DNA of 64,000 nucleotides from Bacillus_BE sp042263505 (GTDB lineage Bacteria > Bacillota > Bacilli > Bacillales > Cytobacillaceae): positions 62,001 to 126,000 of the forward strand of contig NZ_JBHKFI010000004.1 in the NCBI RefSeq assembly GCF_042263505.1, written 5' to 3'. Both the position numbers and the translations under genes were made by a program. The notes under the pieces are model-generated. The model worked only from the letters and a program-made list of their open reading frames with translations, had not been told where the DNA came from and made no database searches. Numbering within the stretch: the stretch's first letter is position 1; each line of letters opens with the position of its first letter. This document shows positions 54,134 through 63,680 of the stretch, piece by piece.

Positions 54134-56209
54134 ATGTCAGAGTTTTTAGTAATCGTGGAGTCTCCGGCAAAGGCGAAAACGATTGAACGCTATTTAGGAA
54201 AAAAATATAAAGTGAAAGCTTCTATGGGCCATGTCCGTGATTTGCCGAAAAGCCAAATGGGTGTAGATGTTGAAAATCATTTTGAACCAAAGTATATAAC
54301 GATTCGGGGAAAAGGTCCGATATTAAAAGATTTAAAATCCGCAGCAAAAAAAGCAAAGAAAATATATCTTGCAGCTGACCCAGATAGAGAAGGGGAAGCC
54401 ATTGCCTGGCATTTGGCCCATACATTGGATATGGATATTCATTCAGATTGTCGGGTTGTCTTTAATGAAATTACAAAGGATGCCATTAAAGAATCGTTTA
54501 AAAACCCCCGACCAATTAATACTGATTTAGTTGATGCACAGCAGGCACGCAGGGTTTTGGACAGACTGGTAGGCTATAATATCAGCCCTTTGTTATGGAA
54601 AAAAGTGAAAAAGGGATTAAGTGCAGGTCGAGTTCAATCCGTTGCGGTTCGTCTAATCATCGATCGTGAGAAAGAAATTAAGGAATTTATTCCAGAAGAA
54701 TATTGGACAGTTGAGGGTCAATTTTTAAAGGGAACGAACCAATTTGAAGCCTTTTTCTATGGAATAAATAACAAGAAAATGGAATTGCCATCTGAAGAAG
54801 ATGTGAAGGCGTTATTAGCGAAAATTAAAGGGAATACTTTCCAAGTTATGAATGTAACCAAGAAGGAAAGAAAACGGAATCCGGCAGCTCCATTTACAAC
54901 GTCATCCATACAGCAGGAAGCAGCACGAAAATTGAATTTCCGTGCCAAGAAAACGATGATGATTGCTCAGCAACTATATGAGGGCGTTGATATCGGGAAA
55001 GAAGGTACTGTCGGTTTGATTACCTATATGAGAACTGACTCAACTAGAATTTCTGAAACAGCCCAAGGAGAAGCAGCTTCTTATATTAATCAACATTATG
55101 GTATGGAGTATTCTCAAGTTGAAAAAAGGAAAGAAAAGAAAATTGCGAATGCTCAAGATGCCCATGAGGCAGTTCGTCCAACAAGTCCTTTAAGGGAACC
55201 TAATTCAGTTAAAGCGTTCTTGTCACGTGATCAATTTCGATTATATAAATTAATCTGGGACCGCTTTATCGCAAGTCAAATGGCCCCTGCGGTGATGGAT
55301 ACCATGAGCGTAGATATGCAAAATGGGGACGTTACTTTCCGCGCTAATGGATCGAAAATAAAGTTTCCAGGATTTATGAAAGTATATGTGGAAGGTACAG
55401 ATGATCAAACTGAAGAAAAAGATCGAATGCTTCCAAATCTTGAAAAAGGAGACGAAGTGTTCATCAAGGATATTGAGCCGAGCCAGCATTTTACCCAACC
55501 GCCTCCGCGTTATACGGAAGCTAGATTGGTTAAAGAACTTGAAGAATTAGGAATCGGAAGACCTTCAACCTATGCTCCAACCCTTGATACCATCCAAAAA
55601 AGAGGTTATGTTGCTCTTGATAATAAACGATTTATTCCGACGGAGCTAGGTGAGATTATCACAGAATTAATGATGGAATTCTTTCCTGAAGTCCTCGATG
55701 TTGAATTTACGGCTAAAATGGAAAAAGGTTTAGACAATGTCGAAGATGGAAAAGAAAAATGGGTGAATATCATTGACGATTTCTACAAGGGTTTTGAAAA
55801 ACATTTGAAAATTGCAGAGCAAGAAATGCAAAAGGTCGAAATCAGGGATGAGCCAGCTGGCGAGGACTGTGAATTATGTGGAAGTCCGATGGTGTTTAAA
55901 ATGGGCAGATATGGTAAATTTATGGCATGCAGTAATTTCCCGGATTGCCGCAATACAAAGGCCATTGTGAAGGAAATTGGGGTTACCTGTCCGAAATGTA
56001 ATGAAGGACAGATTATCGAAAGAAAGAGCAAGAAAAGGAGAATTTTCTATGGCTGTAATCGATTCCCCGAATGTGATTTTCTTTCTTGGGATAAACCACT
56101 ACCGCGAAACTGTCCAAAGTGCGATGGTCTTCTCGTGGAAAAGAAATTGAAAAAAGGCGTACAAGTACAGTGTGTGAACTGTGATTATAAAGAGAATCAA
56201 CAATCATAA
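54134..56209 (+). CDS. topA: DNA topoisomerase I
   Basis: This 691-residue type IA enzyme relaxes negative supercoils. It has the TOPRIM domain (VIVESPAKAKTIERYLG; DPDREGEA), the catalytic Y298 (TYMRTDSTR) and three C-terminal four-Cys zinc motifs (CELCG to CSNFPDC; CPKC to CNRFPEC; CPKC to CVNC). ATG 54134 has AAGGAGGATTT upstream; a start at 54101 would run through that RBS. Confidence 0.97.
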   Translation: MSEFLVIVESPAKAKTIERYLGKKYKVKASMGHVRDLPKSQMGVDVENHFEPKYITIRGKGPILKDLKSAAKKAKKIYLAADPDREGEAIAWHLAHTLDMDIHSDCRVVFNEITKDAIKESFKNPRPINTDLVDAQQARRVLDRLVGYNISPLLWKKVKKGLSAGRVQSVAVRLIIDREKEIKEFIPEEYWTVEGQFLKGTNQFEAFFYGINNKKMELPSEEDVKALLAKIKGNTFQVMNVTKKERKRNPAAPFTTSSIQQEAARKLNFRAKKTMMIAQQLYEGVDIGKEGTVGLITYMRTDSTRISETAQGEAASYINQHYGMEYSQVEKRKEKKIANAQDAHEAVRPTSPLREPNSVKAFLSRDQFRLYKLIWDRFIASQMAPAVMDTMSVDMQNGDVTFRANGSKIKFPGFMKVYVEGTDDQTEEKDRMLPNLEKGDEVFIKDIEPSQHFTQPPPRYTEARLVKELEELGIGRPSTYAPTLDTIQKRGYVALDNKRFIPTELGEIITELMMEFFPEVLDVEFTAKMEKGLDNVEDGKEKWVNIIDDFYKGFEKHLKIAEQEMQKVEIRDEPAGEDCELCGSPMVFKMGRYGKFMACSNFPDCRNTKAIVKEIGVTCPKCNEGQIIERKSKKRRIFYGCNRFPECDFLSWDKPLPRNCPKCDGLLVEKKLKKGVQVQCVNCDYKENQQS

Positions 56210-56240
56210 AAGAGTGAGCAGGAGCTCACTCTTTCTCTTG
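56209..56240 (+). terminator. Terminator after topA
   Basis: AGAGTGAGC pairs perfectly with GCTCACTCT around AGGA and is followed by TTCTCTT. It ends about 40 nt before repeat copy 4. Confidence 0.82.
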
Positions 56241-56281
56241 GAAAAAAAGAAAAAGTACGTTATAATCATATCCTGCTTGAA

Positions 56282-56611
56282 TTTATCCCACTCTTAACGG
56301 ACATTTTGACTCCCACTTCAAGATTCTGAGAATACGAAGAAGATAAGTGGGAGATCTACTGTCCGTAAAGGTTCGACGAGGGATTAAGGTCCTAGTCAGG
56401 CGAAAGCCACAGGACGTGGCGTCCCTTGAGCGTGATAAGTGAAATAAGATTTTTCTTTGGGCTTCAGCCCTTAGAAAAATCAATCAGGCTTTGCGTGACT
56501 AACCATCAGTGGGGGATGAATGACAGACTAAAAGCGCGACGTCAACACATAAGTCTGCACACATCACGTCCTGTGCGTCGAAAACCCCCACTGATGGAAG
56601 TTTCACTTTAT
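56282..56611 (+). repeat. Structured interspersed repeat, copy 4 (full length, 330 bp)
   Basis: Same layout as copies 1 and 2. The closing helix is CCATCAGTGGGGG (56513-56525) with CCCCCACTGATGG (56585-56597). The long-range complement is CACAGGACGTG (56408-56418) with 56565-56575. The small hairpin has a GAAA loop and the inner loop is the copy-2 type. It lies in the topA-trmFO gap; the remaining 124 nt to trmFO show no clear gene or terminator. Confidence 0.93.
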
Positions 56612-56735
56612 GTGATTTTCAAAGCTTTTTACGATTTTCTCGTATGAATTAATGTAAGTACAACTGCTCAAGTGGGAAGACTGAATATATAACAGCTGTT
56701 TCCTGGTGAAATGTACATATGCTTTCGGAGGTTAA

Positions 56736-58049
56736 ATGACTATGTCCAATAAACAAATTAATGTTATCGGTGCTGGATTGGCTGGAAGTGAAGCGGCCTT
56801 TCAAATTGCAAAAAGAGGAATTCATGTCAATTTATTTGAAATGAGACCGGTAAAACAAACACCGGCACACCATACAGATAAATTTGCAGAACTAGTTTGC
56901 AGTAATTCCCTTCGAGCCAATACCTTAACCAATGCGGTCGGAGTCTTAAAAGAAGAAATGAGGATGCTTGATTCCGTCATTATTCAATCTGCAGATGCTT
57001 GTGCGGTTCCGGCGGGAGGTGCCCTTGCGGTTGATCGCCATGAATTTTCTCAGTTGGTAACAGATAAGGTAAAGAATCATCCTAATGTAACAGTCATCAC
57101 AGAGGAGGTAACGGAGATTCCTGATCTTCCAACAGTCATTGCGACAGGTCCTTTAACTTCTGAAGCTTTATCAAAAAGTTTAAAGGATATCATGGACGAG
57201 GAATATTTATATTTTTATGATGCGGCCGCTCCGATTATTGAAAAGGATAGCATCAATCTGGATAAGGTATATTTGAAATCCCGTTATGATAAGGGTGAAG
57301 CCGCGTATTTAAATTGTCCCATGACTGAGGAAGAGTTTAATCGTTTTTATGATGCCCTTATTTCGGCTGAAACCGTGGAGTTAAAGGAATTCGAGAAAGA
57401 AGTTTATTTTGAAGGATGTATGCCGGTTGAGGTTATGGCAACTAGGGGGAAAAAGACGCTTCTTTTTGGTCCGATGAAGCCAGTGGGACTAGAAAACCCT
57501 AGAACCGGAAAAAGACCTTTTGCTGTCGTTCAGTTAAGACAAGATGATGCAGCAGGAACATTATATAATATTGTCGGTTTTCAAACTCATTTGAAATGGG
57601 GACCACAAAAAGAAGTCTTACGCTTAATTCCAGGGTTGGAGAATGCAGAAATTGTTCGTTATGGCGTGATGCACCGCAATACATTTATCAATTCTCCTAA
57701 AGTGCTAAATGCAACTTATCAATTTAGAAATCGACCTGACTTATTTTTTGCTGGGCAAATGACAGGGGTTGAAGGTTATGTGGAATCTGCTGCGAGTGGA
57801 TTGATTGCAGGAATTAATGCGTCTCGTCTAGTTAATGGAGAGAGCACTGTGGAATTTCCGGCTGAAACAGCAATTGGAAGTATGGCGAGATATATTACGA
57901 CAGCAAATCCAAAAAGCTTCCAACCTATGAATGCTAACTTCGGATTGTTTCCAGAATTACCAGTGAAAATTAAAGGAAAAAAAGAAAGAAATGAGCAGCA
58001 CGCAAAAAGAGCATTAGAAACAATTCAGAAATTTGTGAAAAGTTTGTAA
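56736..58049 (+). CDS. trmFO: Folate/FAD-dependent tRNA-U54 methyltransferase TrmFO
   Basis: The 437-residue flavoprotein makes ribothymidine-54 in tRNA using methylene-tetrahydrofolate. The FAD motif NVIGAGLAGSEAA is at the start, and HHTDKFAELVCSNSLRAN and CMPVEVMA are family signatures. ATG 56736 and ATG 56742 both fit; CGGAGG is 4 or 10 nt upstream. It precedes xerC, as in B. subtilis (gid-codV). Confidence 0.96.
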   Translation: MTMSNKQINVIGAGLAGSEAAFQIAKRGIHVNLFEMRPVKQTPAHHTDKFAELVCSNSLRANTLTNAVGVLKEEMRMLDSVIIQSADACAVPAGGALAVDRHEFSQLVTDKVKNHPNVTVITEEVTEIPDLPTVIATGPLTSEALSKSLKDIMDEEYLYFYDAAAPIIEKDSINLDKVYLKSRYDKGEAAYLNCPMTEEEFNRFYDALISAETVELKEFEKEVYFEGCMPVEVMATRGKKTLLFGPMKPVGLENPRTGKRPFAVVQLRQDDAAGTLYNIVGFQTHLKWGPQKEVLRLIPGLENAEIVRYGVMHRNTFINSPKVLNATYQFRNRPDLFFAGQMTGVEGYVESAASGLIAGINASRLVNGESTVEFPAETAIGSMARYITTANPKSFQPMNANFGLFPELPVKIKGKKERNEQHAKRALETIQKFVKSL

Positions 58050-58112
58050 ACTTTCTTGCATGGGCTATGAAAGTATGCTAATATTTAGTAGCCCTTGTGA
58101 GGTGTTTATATA

Positions 58113-59015
58113 ATGGAAGAAAATCCACATCAATTTCTAAAGCTTTTCATGGAATATATGCAAATTGAAAAAAACTATTCTCCATATACCGTTGAATATT
58201 ATAAGAAGGATATTGAAGAATTTTTTTTGTTCATGATTGAACAATCGATCAAAACATTATATGATATTCAATATTCAGACGTCCGATTATATCTTACTAC
58301 ACTTTATGAAAAAAAACTCTCCAGAAAATCAATTTCTAGAAAAATTTCAAGTTTGAGAAGTTTTTATAAGTTTTTAGTAAGAGAAAAATATTTATTGGAG
58401 AATCCATTTGCGTTAGCCTCCGTTCCAAAACAAGAAAAACGACTTCCACAGTTTTTCTATGAAGAGGAGATGGATGAGCTTTTTAAAGCATGTAATGAAC
58501 AAACTCCATTAGGTCAGAGAAACAGGGCGCTTCTTGAATTATTATATGCTACAGGAATTCGCGTAAGTGAATGCTGTGGATTAACGATGGATGATATTGA
58601 TATGTATTTATCCACTATACTCGTTCATGGGAAAGGTCAAAAAGATCGTTATGTCCCATTTGGCCATTTTGCTCATGATGCATTAGAACAATACATACAA
58701 TATGGACGTAGGGAGATTTTGAAAGATAAAAATGATCACAGATTTTTATTTGTCAATTTTCGAGGTGGTCCCATTACGGCAAGAGGGATAAGGACAGTCC
58801 TAAATAGCATTATTGAAAAGTCTTCCTTATCTGCTAATATTCATCCGCATATGCTCAGACATTCATTTGCAACTCATCTGTTAAATAACGGGGCTGATAT
58901 GAGAACGGTTCAAGAACTATTAGGACACGCGTTTTTGACTTCTACGCAGGTTTATACCCATGTGACAAATGAACATCTAAGAAAAACATACATGAATCAC
59001 CATCCCAGAGCATAG
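58113..59015 (+). CDS. xerC: Tyrosine recombinase XerC (CodV)
   Basis: The 300-residue recombinase resolves chromosome dimers at dif with XerD. The N-terminal SAM-like DNA-binding domain is followed by the catalytic set R150 (TGIRVSE), H246 and R249 (HMLRHSF), H272 (LGHAF) and the nucleophile Y281 (TQVYTH). It starts at ATG 58113 with GTGAGGTG upstream. It leads the xerC-hslV-hslU-codY cluster. Confidence 0.95.
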   Translation: MEENPHQFLKLFMEYMQIEKNYSPYTVEYYKKDIEEFFLFMIEQSIKTLYDIQYSDVRLYLTTLYEKKLSRKSISRKISSLRSFYKFLVREKYLLENPFALASVPKQEKRLPQFFYEEEMDELFKACNEQTPLGQRNRALLELLYATGIRVSECCGLTMDDIDMYLSTILVHGKGQKDRYVPFGHFAHDALEQYIQYGRREILKDKNDHRFLFVNFRGGPITARGIRTVLNSIIEKSSLSANIHPHMLRHSFATHLLNNGADMRTVQELLGHAFLTSTQVYTHVTNEHLRKTYMNHHPRA

Positions 59016-59028
59016 GAGGAGATATGAA

Positions 59029-59571
59029 ATGTCAGATTTTCATGCTACAACGATATTTGCTATTCAACATAATGGGAAATGCGCAATGGCTGGCGATGGT
59101 CAGGTGACATTTGGAAATGCCGTTGTGATGAAGCACACAGCGAGAAAAGTCAGAAAGTTGTTTAATGGAAGAGTATTAGCTGGATTTGCAGGCTCTGTAG
59201 CGGATGCTTTTACTTTATTTGAAATGTTTGAAGGCAGGCTTGAAGAATTTAATGGAAATCTCCAAAGAGCTGCAGTCGAATTGGCGAAAGAATGGCGCAG
59301 TGACAAAGTGCTCCGAAAGCTAGAAGCAATGCTCATCGTCATGAATGAAACAGATTTATTGCTCATTTCAGGCACAGGAGAAGTCATTGAACCGGATGAT
59401 GGAATATTAGCGATCGGTTCAGGTGGAAATTATGCATTAGCTGCTGGAAGGGCTTTAAAAAGATTCTCAAGTGAACAATTGTCAGCGAGTGACATAGCAA
59501 AAGCGGCACTTGAGATTGCTGCAGAAATATGTGTATATACTAATCATCAAATAATCGTGGAAGAATTATAG
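59029..59571 (+). CDS. hslV: ATP-dependent protease proteolytic subunit HslV (ClpQ/CodW)
   Basis: The 180-residue subunit begins MSDFHATTIFAIQHNGK. Removal of Met leaves Ser2 at the N terminus, the nucleophile used by the Bacillus ClpQ type, while most HslV use a Thr (TT) here five residues later. GDGQVTF, FAGSVADAF and GSGGNYALAAGRAL are family motifs. The RBS TAGGAGGAG precedes ATG 59029. Confidence 0.95.
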   Translation: MSDFHATTIFAIQHNGKCAMAGDGQVTFGNAVVMKHTARKVRKLFNGRVLAGFAGSVADAFTLFEMFEGRLEEFNGNLQRAAVELAKEWRSDKVLRKLEAMLIVMNETDLLLISGTGEVIEPDDGILAIGSGGNYALAAGRALKRFSSEQLSASDIAKAALEIAAEICVYTNHQIIVEEL

Positions 59572-59586
59572 GGGAGGTACTTTGTG

Positions 59587-60993
59587 ATGAGTAAAGAAAC
59601 AAACTTGACACCCCGTCAAATTGTAGAACGTCTTGATCAGTATATTATCGGCCAGAAGGAAGCCAAAAAAGCAGTTGCTGTTGCCCTACGAAATCGATTT
59701 CGTAGAAGTTTACTTCCTGAAAAGCTACGTGATGAAATCATTCCCAAAAATATTTTAATGATTGGACCAACTGGAGTTGGAAAAACAGAAATCGCCCGCA
59801 GAATTGCAAGAATTGTCAGGGCTCCATTCATTAAAGTGGAAGCCACGAAGTTTACTGAGGTTGGCTATGTCGGTCGCGACGTAGAATCAATGGTTAGGGA
59901 CTTAGTTGAAACCGCTGTCCGCCTTGTTAAAGAAGAAAAAATGCAAAAGTTTAAAGGCATCGCTGAAAAGAGTGCGAATAAGCGACTTTTGGATTTACTC
60001 GTTCCTTCAAATAAAAAATCATCAGGCTATAAAAATCCATTAGAAATGCTGTTTGGTGGAAATAATTCTGATGATAATCAGGAAAATGAGCCAGCAGAAG
60101 ATGTTCAAATGCAAGAAAAACGAAAAGTAATTCAAGAGAAATTAGCTAATGGCGAATTAGAAGATGAGATTGTTACCGTAGAAGTTGAGGAACAACCTCC
60201 ATCCATGTTTGATATGCTTCAAGGCTCTGGTATGGAGCAAATGGGAATGAGTATGCAGGATGCGCTAAGTGGGTTAATGCCTAAGAAGAAGAAGAAAAGA
60301 AAATTAACCGTTCGTGAAGCAAGGGTCATACTAATTAATGAAGAAGCATCAAAATTAATCGATATGGATGAAGTGACACAGGACGCCATTTACCGGGCAG
60401 AGCAAACTGGAATTATTTTTATTGATGAAATTGACAAAATTGCCAGTAAAAGTGCTGGAGGTTCATCAGCAGATGTTTCCAGAGAGGGAGTTCAAAGGGA
60501 TATTCTTCCAGTTGTCGAAGGATCAACGATTGTCACCAAATATGGATCGGTTAAAACCGACCATGTCCTTTTCATTGCTGCTGGTGCCTTTCATATTGCT
60601 AAACCATCAGACTTAATTCCAGAATTGCAAGGGAGATTTCCTATTCGGGTGGAACTAACTAAATTAACTGTTGATGATTTTTACAAAATATTAGTTGAAC
60701 CGGATAATGCATTGATTAAACAATATCAAGCATTATTGGAAACAGAAGGTATACAAATTGAATTTTCTGACGATGCTATTCGTAGGATTGCAGAGGTAGC
60801 TTTTGAAGTGAATCAAAATACGGATAATATTGGTGCTAGAAGATTACATACCATTCTTGAAAAACTATTAGAGGATTTATCCTTTGAAGCACCGGATATT
60901 GCAATGGAAAAGATTACGATTACTCCTCAATATGTCGAAGAAAAACTTGGGGCTATTTCTAAAAATAAAGATTTAAGTCAATTTATTTTATAA
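59587..60993 (+). CDS. hslU: ATP-dependent protease ATPase subunit HslU (ClpY)
   Basis: The 468-residue AAA+ unfoldase has Walker A GPTGVGKT (60-67), a long intermediate domain rich in Glu/Lys, Walker B IIFIDEIDKIA and the sensor-2 region GARRLHTILE. It ends DLSQFIL, the C-terminal tail that docks in HslV. ATG 59587 is chosen with GGGGAGG upstream; GTG 59584 is an alternative. Confidence 0.97.
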   Translation: MSKETNLTPRQIVERLDQYIIGQKEAKKAVAVALRNRFRRSLLPEKLRDEIIPKNILMIGPTGVGKTEIARRIARIVRAPFIKVEATKFTEVGYVGRDVESMVRDLVETAVRLVKEEKMQKFKGIAEKSANKRLLDLLVPSNKKSSGYKNPLEMLFGGNNSDDNQENEPAEDVQMQEKRKVIQEKLANGELEDEIVTVEVEEQPPSMFDMLQGSGMEQMGMSMQDALSGLMPKKKKKRKLTVREARVILINEEASKLIDMDEVTQDAIYRAEQTGIIFIDEIDKIASKSAGGSSADVSREGVQRDILPVVEGSTIVTKYGSVKTDHVLFIAAGAFHIAKPSDLIPELQGRFPIRVELTKLTVDDFYKILVEPDNALIKQYQALLETEGIQIEFSDDAIRRIAEVAFEVNQNTDNIGARRLHTILEKLLEDLSFEAPDIAMEKITITPQYVEEKLGAISKNKDLSQFIL

Positions 60994-61195
60994 TCCCTAT
61001 ATGTTATATTCTGATAATAAAGGAGTAAAAGATGCGAGTGCGTACTTAATTAAGAATAGAGAGAAACAATCACGTTTGTTTGGAAGGGTTTAAAGATAAA
61101 ACTCCTTTATAAGGAAAAGTTTATAGAAAAAGATATTGTAAAATTGAACCAATTATTATTATTAAGACGTTTTGGAAAATTAGGAGGAAGAATCA

Positions 61196-61975
61196 ATGGA
61201 TTTATTAACAAAAACGAGAAAAATTAATGCATTATTACAAAAGACTGCAGGGAAACAAGTTAATTTTAAAGAAATGGCAGAAACATTAAGTGATGTTATT
61301 GAAGCAAATATTTTCGTCGTGAGTAGAAGAGGGAAATTATTAGGTTTTGCTATCAATCAGCAAATTGAAAATGAGCGTATGAAAAAAATGCTAGAGGATC
61401 GTCAATTTCCTGAAGAGTATACCAACAGTCTCTTTAATATAAATGAAACATCTCCAAACCTTGATGTTGACAGTGATTATACTGCTTTTCCTGTCGAAAA
61501 TAAGGAATTATTCAAATCAGGATTAACAACGATCGTTCCTATCATCGGTGGGGGCGAAAGACTTGGAACATTAATTCTTGCAAGACTTAATGAGAAATTC
61601 CATGATGATGATTTAATCTTGGGGGAATACGGGGCAACGGTTGTAGGTATGGAAATTCTGCGAGAGAAAGCGGAAGAAATTGAAGGAGAAGCACGCAGTA
61701 AAGCTGTGGTTCAAATGGCGATTAGCTCATTATCTTACAGTGAACTAGAAGCAATTGAACATATTTTCGAAGAACTTAATGGAAATGAAGGATTATTAGT
61801 TGCTTCAAAAATTGCAGATCGCGTTGGAATAACACGTTCTGTGATTGTAAATGCGCTTCGTAAATTAGAAAGTGCTGGTGTCATTGAATCTCGTTCATTA
61901 GGTATGAAGGGGACCTATATTAAAGTTCTTAATGACAAGTTTTTAGTTGAATTAGAAAAATTAAAAACCAATTAA
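61196..61975 (+). CDS. codY: Global nutrient-responsive repressor CodY
   Basis: The 259-residue regulator has an N-terminal GAF domain that binds branched-chain amino acids and a C-terminal winged helix (ASKIADRVGITRSVIVNALR, about 203-222). GTP raises its DNA affinity in B. subtilis. The RBS TTAGGAGGAAG precedes ATG 61196. The 200-nt gap from hslU leaves room for a separate promoter, but I cannot fix one. Confidence 0.97.
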   Translation: MDLLTKTRKINALLQKTAGKQVNFKEMAETLSDVIEANIFVVSRRGKLLGFAINQQIENERMKKMLEDRQFPEEYTNSLFNINETSPNLDVDSDYTAFPVENKELFKSGLTTIVPIIGGGERLGTLILARLNEKFHDDDLILGEYGATVVGMEILREKAEEIEGEARSKAVVQMAISSLSYSELEAIEHIFEELNGNEGLLVASKIADRVGITRSVIVNALRKLESAGVIESRSLGMKGTYIKVLNDKFLVELEKLKTN

Positions 61976-62001
61976 GCTTATATATAGATAGATGCATTCG
62001 G

Positions 62002-62041
62002 AGATTAGAGTTGGAGTGAAACTAACTCTAATCTTTTTTTG
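62002..62041 (+). terminator. Terminator after codY
   Basis: AGATTAGAGTT pairs perfectly with AACTCTAATCT around an 11-nt loop and is followed by TTTTTTT. Confidence 0.93.
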
Positions 62042-62433
62042 CTCTTTTTCTTAAATGTCATTGTTTTGTTCTAAATCATAAGGCATGCTGAGAGAGGTTA
62101 ATACAAAATCTGTTCGAAAAAACAACGATCTTAACGAAAACAGCACATTTTTTAGAAAACTCACCGATATATATTTAATTTATTAAAGATCGGATAAATA
62201 GGAATATAGGAGAAACGATGTAAAATTGTGGGGATCAATAGTGGAATCAACTAGAAATACATAATTTTATGCCTAAAATAGGTAATTTTTATTAGGAAAT
62301 AAGACTTTTATTACATAGACATCTGAATTAATTTTCATTACAATAAACATTAGATAACATTTGCCGTCATTTTTCAGCAAAATCCAGCAAAATAAGTATT
62401 ATTTCAAATTAGTCGTATAGTGAGGTGGCATTC
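62042..62433 (+). other. Leader region of the flagellar operon (392 nt)
   Basis: This very AT-rich stretch lies between the codY terminator and flgB. It should hold the fla/che promoters. CACCGATAT at 62162 resembles a sigma-D -10, but no TAAA stands 15 nt upstream. I could not identify a reliable sigma-A promoter. No gene is seen. The RBS GAGGTGG is at 62422. Confidence 0.5.
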
Positions 62434-62826
62434 TTGAAATTATTTTCTAATACATTCACAACGCTTGAAAATGCCTTGAATTATTCATCTTTGAAGCAGA
62501 AAGTGATTTCGCAAAATATTGCGAATGTTGACACTCCAAATTACAAAGCAAAGGATGTTAGTTTTCAGGCTGTTTTTCAATCGGCTTTAGATGGTTCGAT
62601 GTCTGCTCATCGGACAAATAGTAAACATATTGAATTTGCACAAACTTCCACTACAAATCCAATCGTTAATCAAAAAAATGTCTCGTATAACGATAACGGA
62701 AATAGTGTGGATATGGATAAAGAAATGGCTGATCTTGCTACCAATCAAATTTATTACAATGCCATGATTGACCAAATGAATGGGAAATTCTCATCTCTAC
62801 AGAATGTCATTCGAGGTGGTAAATAA
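62434..62826 (+). CDS. flgB: Flagellar basal-body rod protein FlgB
   Basis: The 130-residue proximal rod protein has the N-terminal rod signature VISQNIANVDTPNYKAKDV and the C-terminal EMADLATNQIYYNAMIDQMN. I chose TTG 62434 (reads MKLFSNTF), 5 nt after GAGGTGG, as in B. subtilis FlgB (MKLFS). A GTG at 62425 lies within the RBS. It is the first gene of the flagellar operon. Confidence 0.95.
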   Translation: MKLFSNTFTTLENALNYSSLKQKVISQNIANVDTPNYKAKDVSFQAVFQSALDGSMSAHRTNSKHIEFAQTSTTNPIVNQKNVSYNDNGNSVDMDKEMADLATNQIYYNAMIDQMNGKFSSLQNVIRGGK

Positions 62827-62828
62827 AA

Positions 62829-63287
62829 ATGTCGATATTTAATAGTATTAATACATCTGCTTCGGCATTAACTGCTCAAAGACTTAGAATGGATGTAATA
62901 TCCTCTAATATGGCAAATGTTGATACAACAAGAGCTAAGCAGCTTAATAATGGAGAATGGGAACCGTATCGTCGGAAATCTGTTGTTCTCCAAGCAAAGG
63001 AAGGCAATTTTTCTTCCTTTTTAAATGCTGCTGCAAATAATCAAAGTGAAGTAGGTACTGGCGTCAAGGTGAAATCAATTGAAGAAGATACCGAAACCCC
63101 TTTTAAAGAGGTTTATGACCCAGAGCATCCAGATGCTGATGAAAATGGCTATGTAGAATTACCTAATGTCGATCCATTAAGAGAAATGGTCGATTTAATA
63201 AGCGCCACAAGATCCTATGAAGCAAACGTTACAGCGTTGAATGCTTCAAAAGGAATGTTAATGAAAGCACTCGAAATCGGAAAATAG
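62829..63287 (+). CDS. flgC: Flagellar basal-body rod protein FlgC
   Basis: The 152-residue rod protein begins MSIFNSINTSASALTAQRLR with VISSNMANVDTTRA, the flagellar rod motif. The C terminus (MVDLISATRSYEANVTALN) matches FlgC. It starts 2 nt after flgB and uses AGGTGGTAAAT as RBS. Confidence 0.96.
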   Translation: MSIFNSINTSASALTAQRLRMDVISSNMANVDTTRAKQLNNGEWEPYRRKSVVLQAKEGNFSSFLNAAANNQSEVGTGVKVKSIEEDTETPFKEVYDPEHPDADENGYVELPNVDPLREMVDLISATRSYEANVTALNASKGMLMKALEIGK

Positions 63288-63303
63288 AAGGTGGTATTTC
63301 TAA

Positions 63304-63612
63304 ATGAATCCAATTACTTTTCCAACAACAACTAAGATTTTATCTAACCAAGAGATAACTAATAAGCCTTCATCTACACCATTCGAAGCACAAAAGAGTT
63401 TTGCGTCCGTCTTAAAAGAATCTATTAATCAAGTAAATGAAGCTCAGGTTACTTCAGATAAACTAACGGAAAAACTCGCTTCCGGACAAGATGTAGATCT
63501 GCACGAAGTGATGATTGCAGGCCAAAAAGCAAATATTACTTTGCAGGCAACAATTGAAATTAGAAATAAAGCAATTGAAGCTTACCAAGAAATGATGCGA
63601 ATGCAAGTTTAA
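63304..63612 (+). CDS. fliE: Flagellar hook-basal body complex protein FliE
   Basis: The 102-residue MS-ring/rod junction protein has FASVLKESINQVNEAQ, DLHEVMIAGQKANI and LQATIEIRNKAIEAYQEMMRM, standard FliE motifs. The RBS AAGGTGG precedes ATG 63304. Confidence 0.96.
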   Translation: MNPITFPTTTKILSNQEITNKPSSTPFEAQKSFASVLKESINQVNEAQVTSDKLTEKLASGQDVDLHEVMIAGQKANITLQATIEIRNKAIEAYQEMMRMQV

Positions 63613-63680
63613 TATATACATATCATTTTTATTTGGTTATTAGATGCTGTCAATTAGACACAATAACCGGGGGTTCATAA

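Noticed and set aside
62162..62170. Sigma-D-like -10 (CACCGATAT) upstream of flgB
   Set aside because: No TAAA -35 occurs at the required 13-16 nt spacing, so it is not reported as a promoter.
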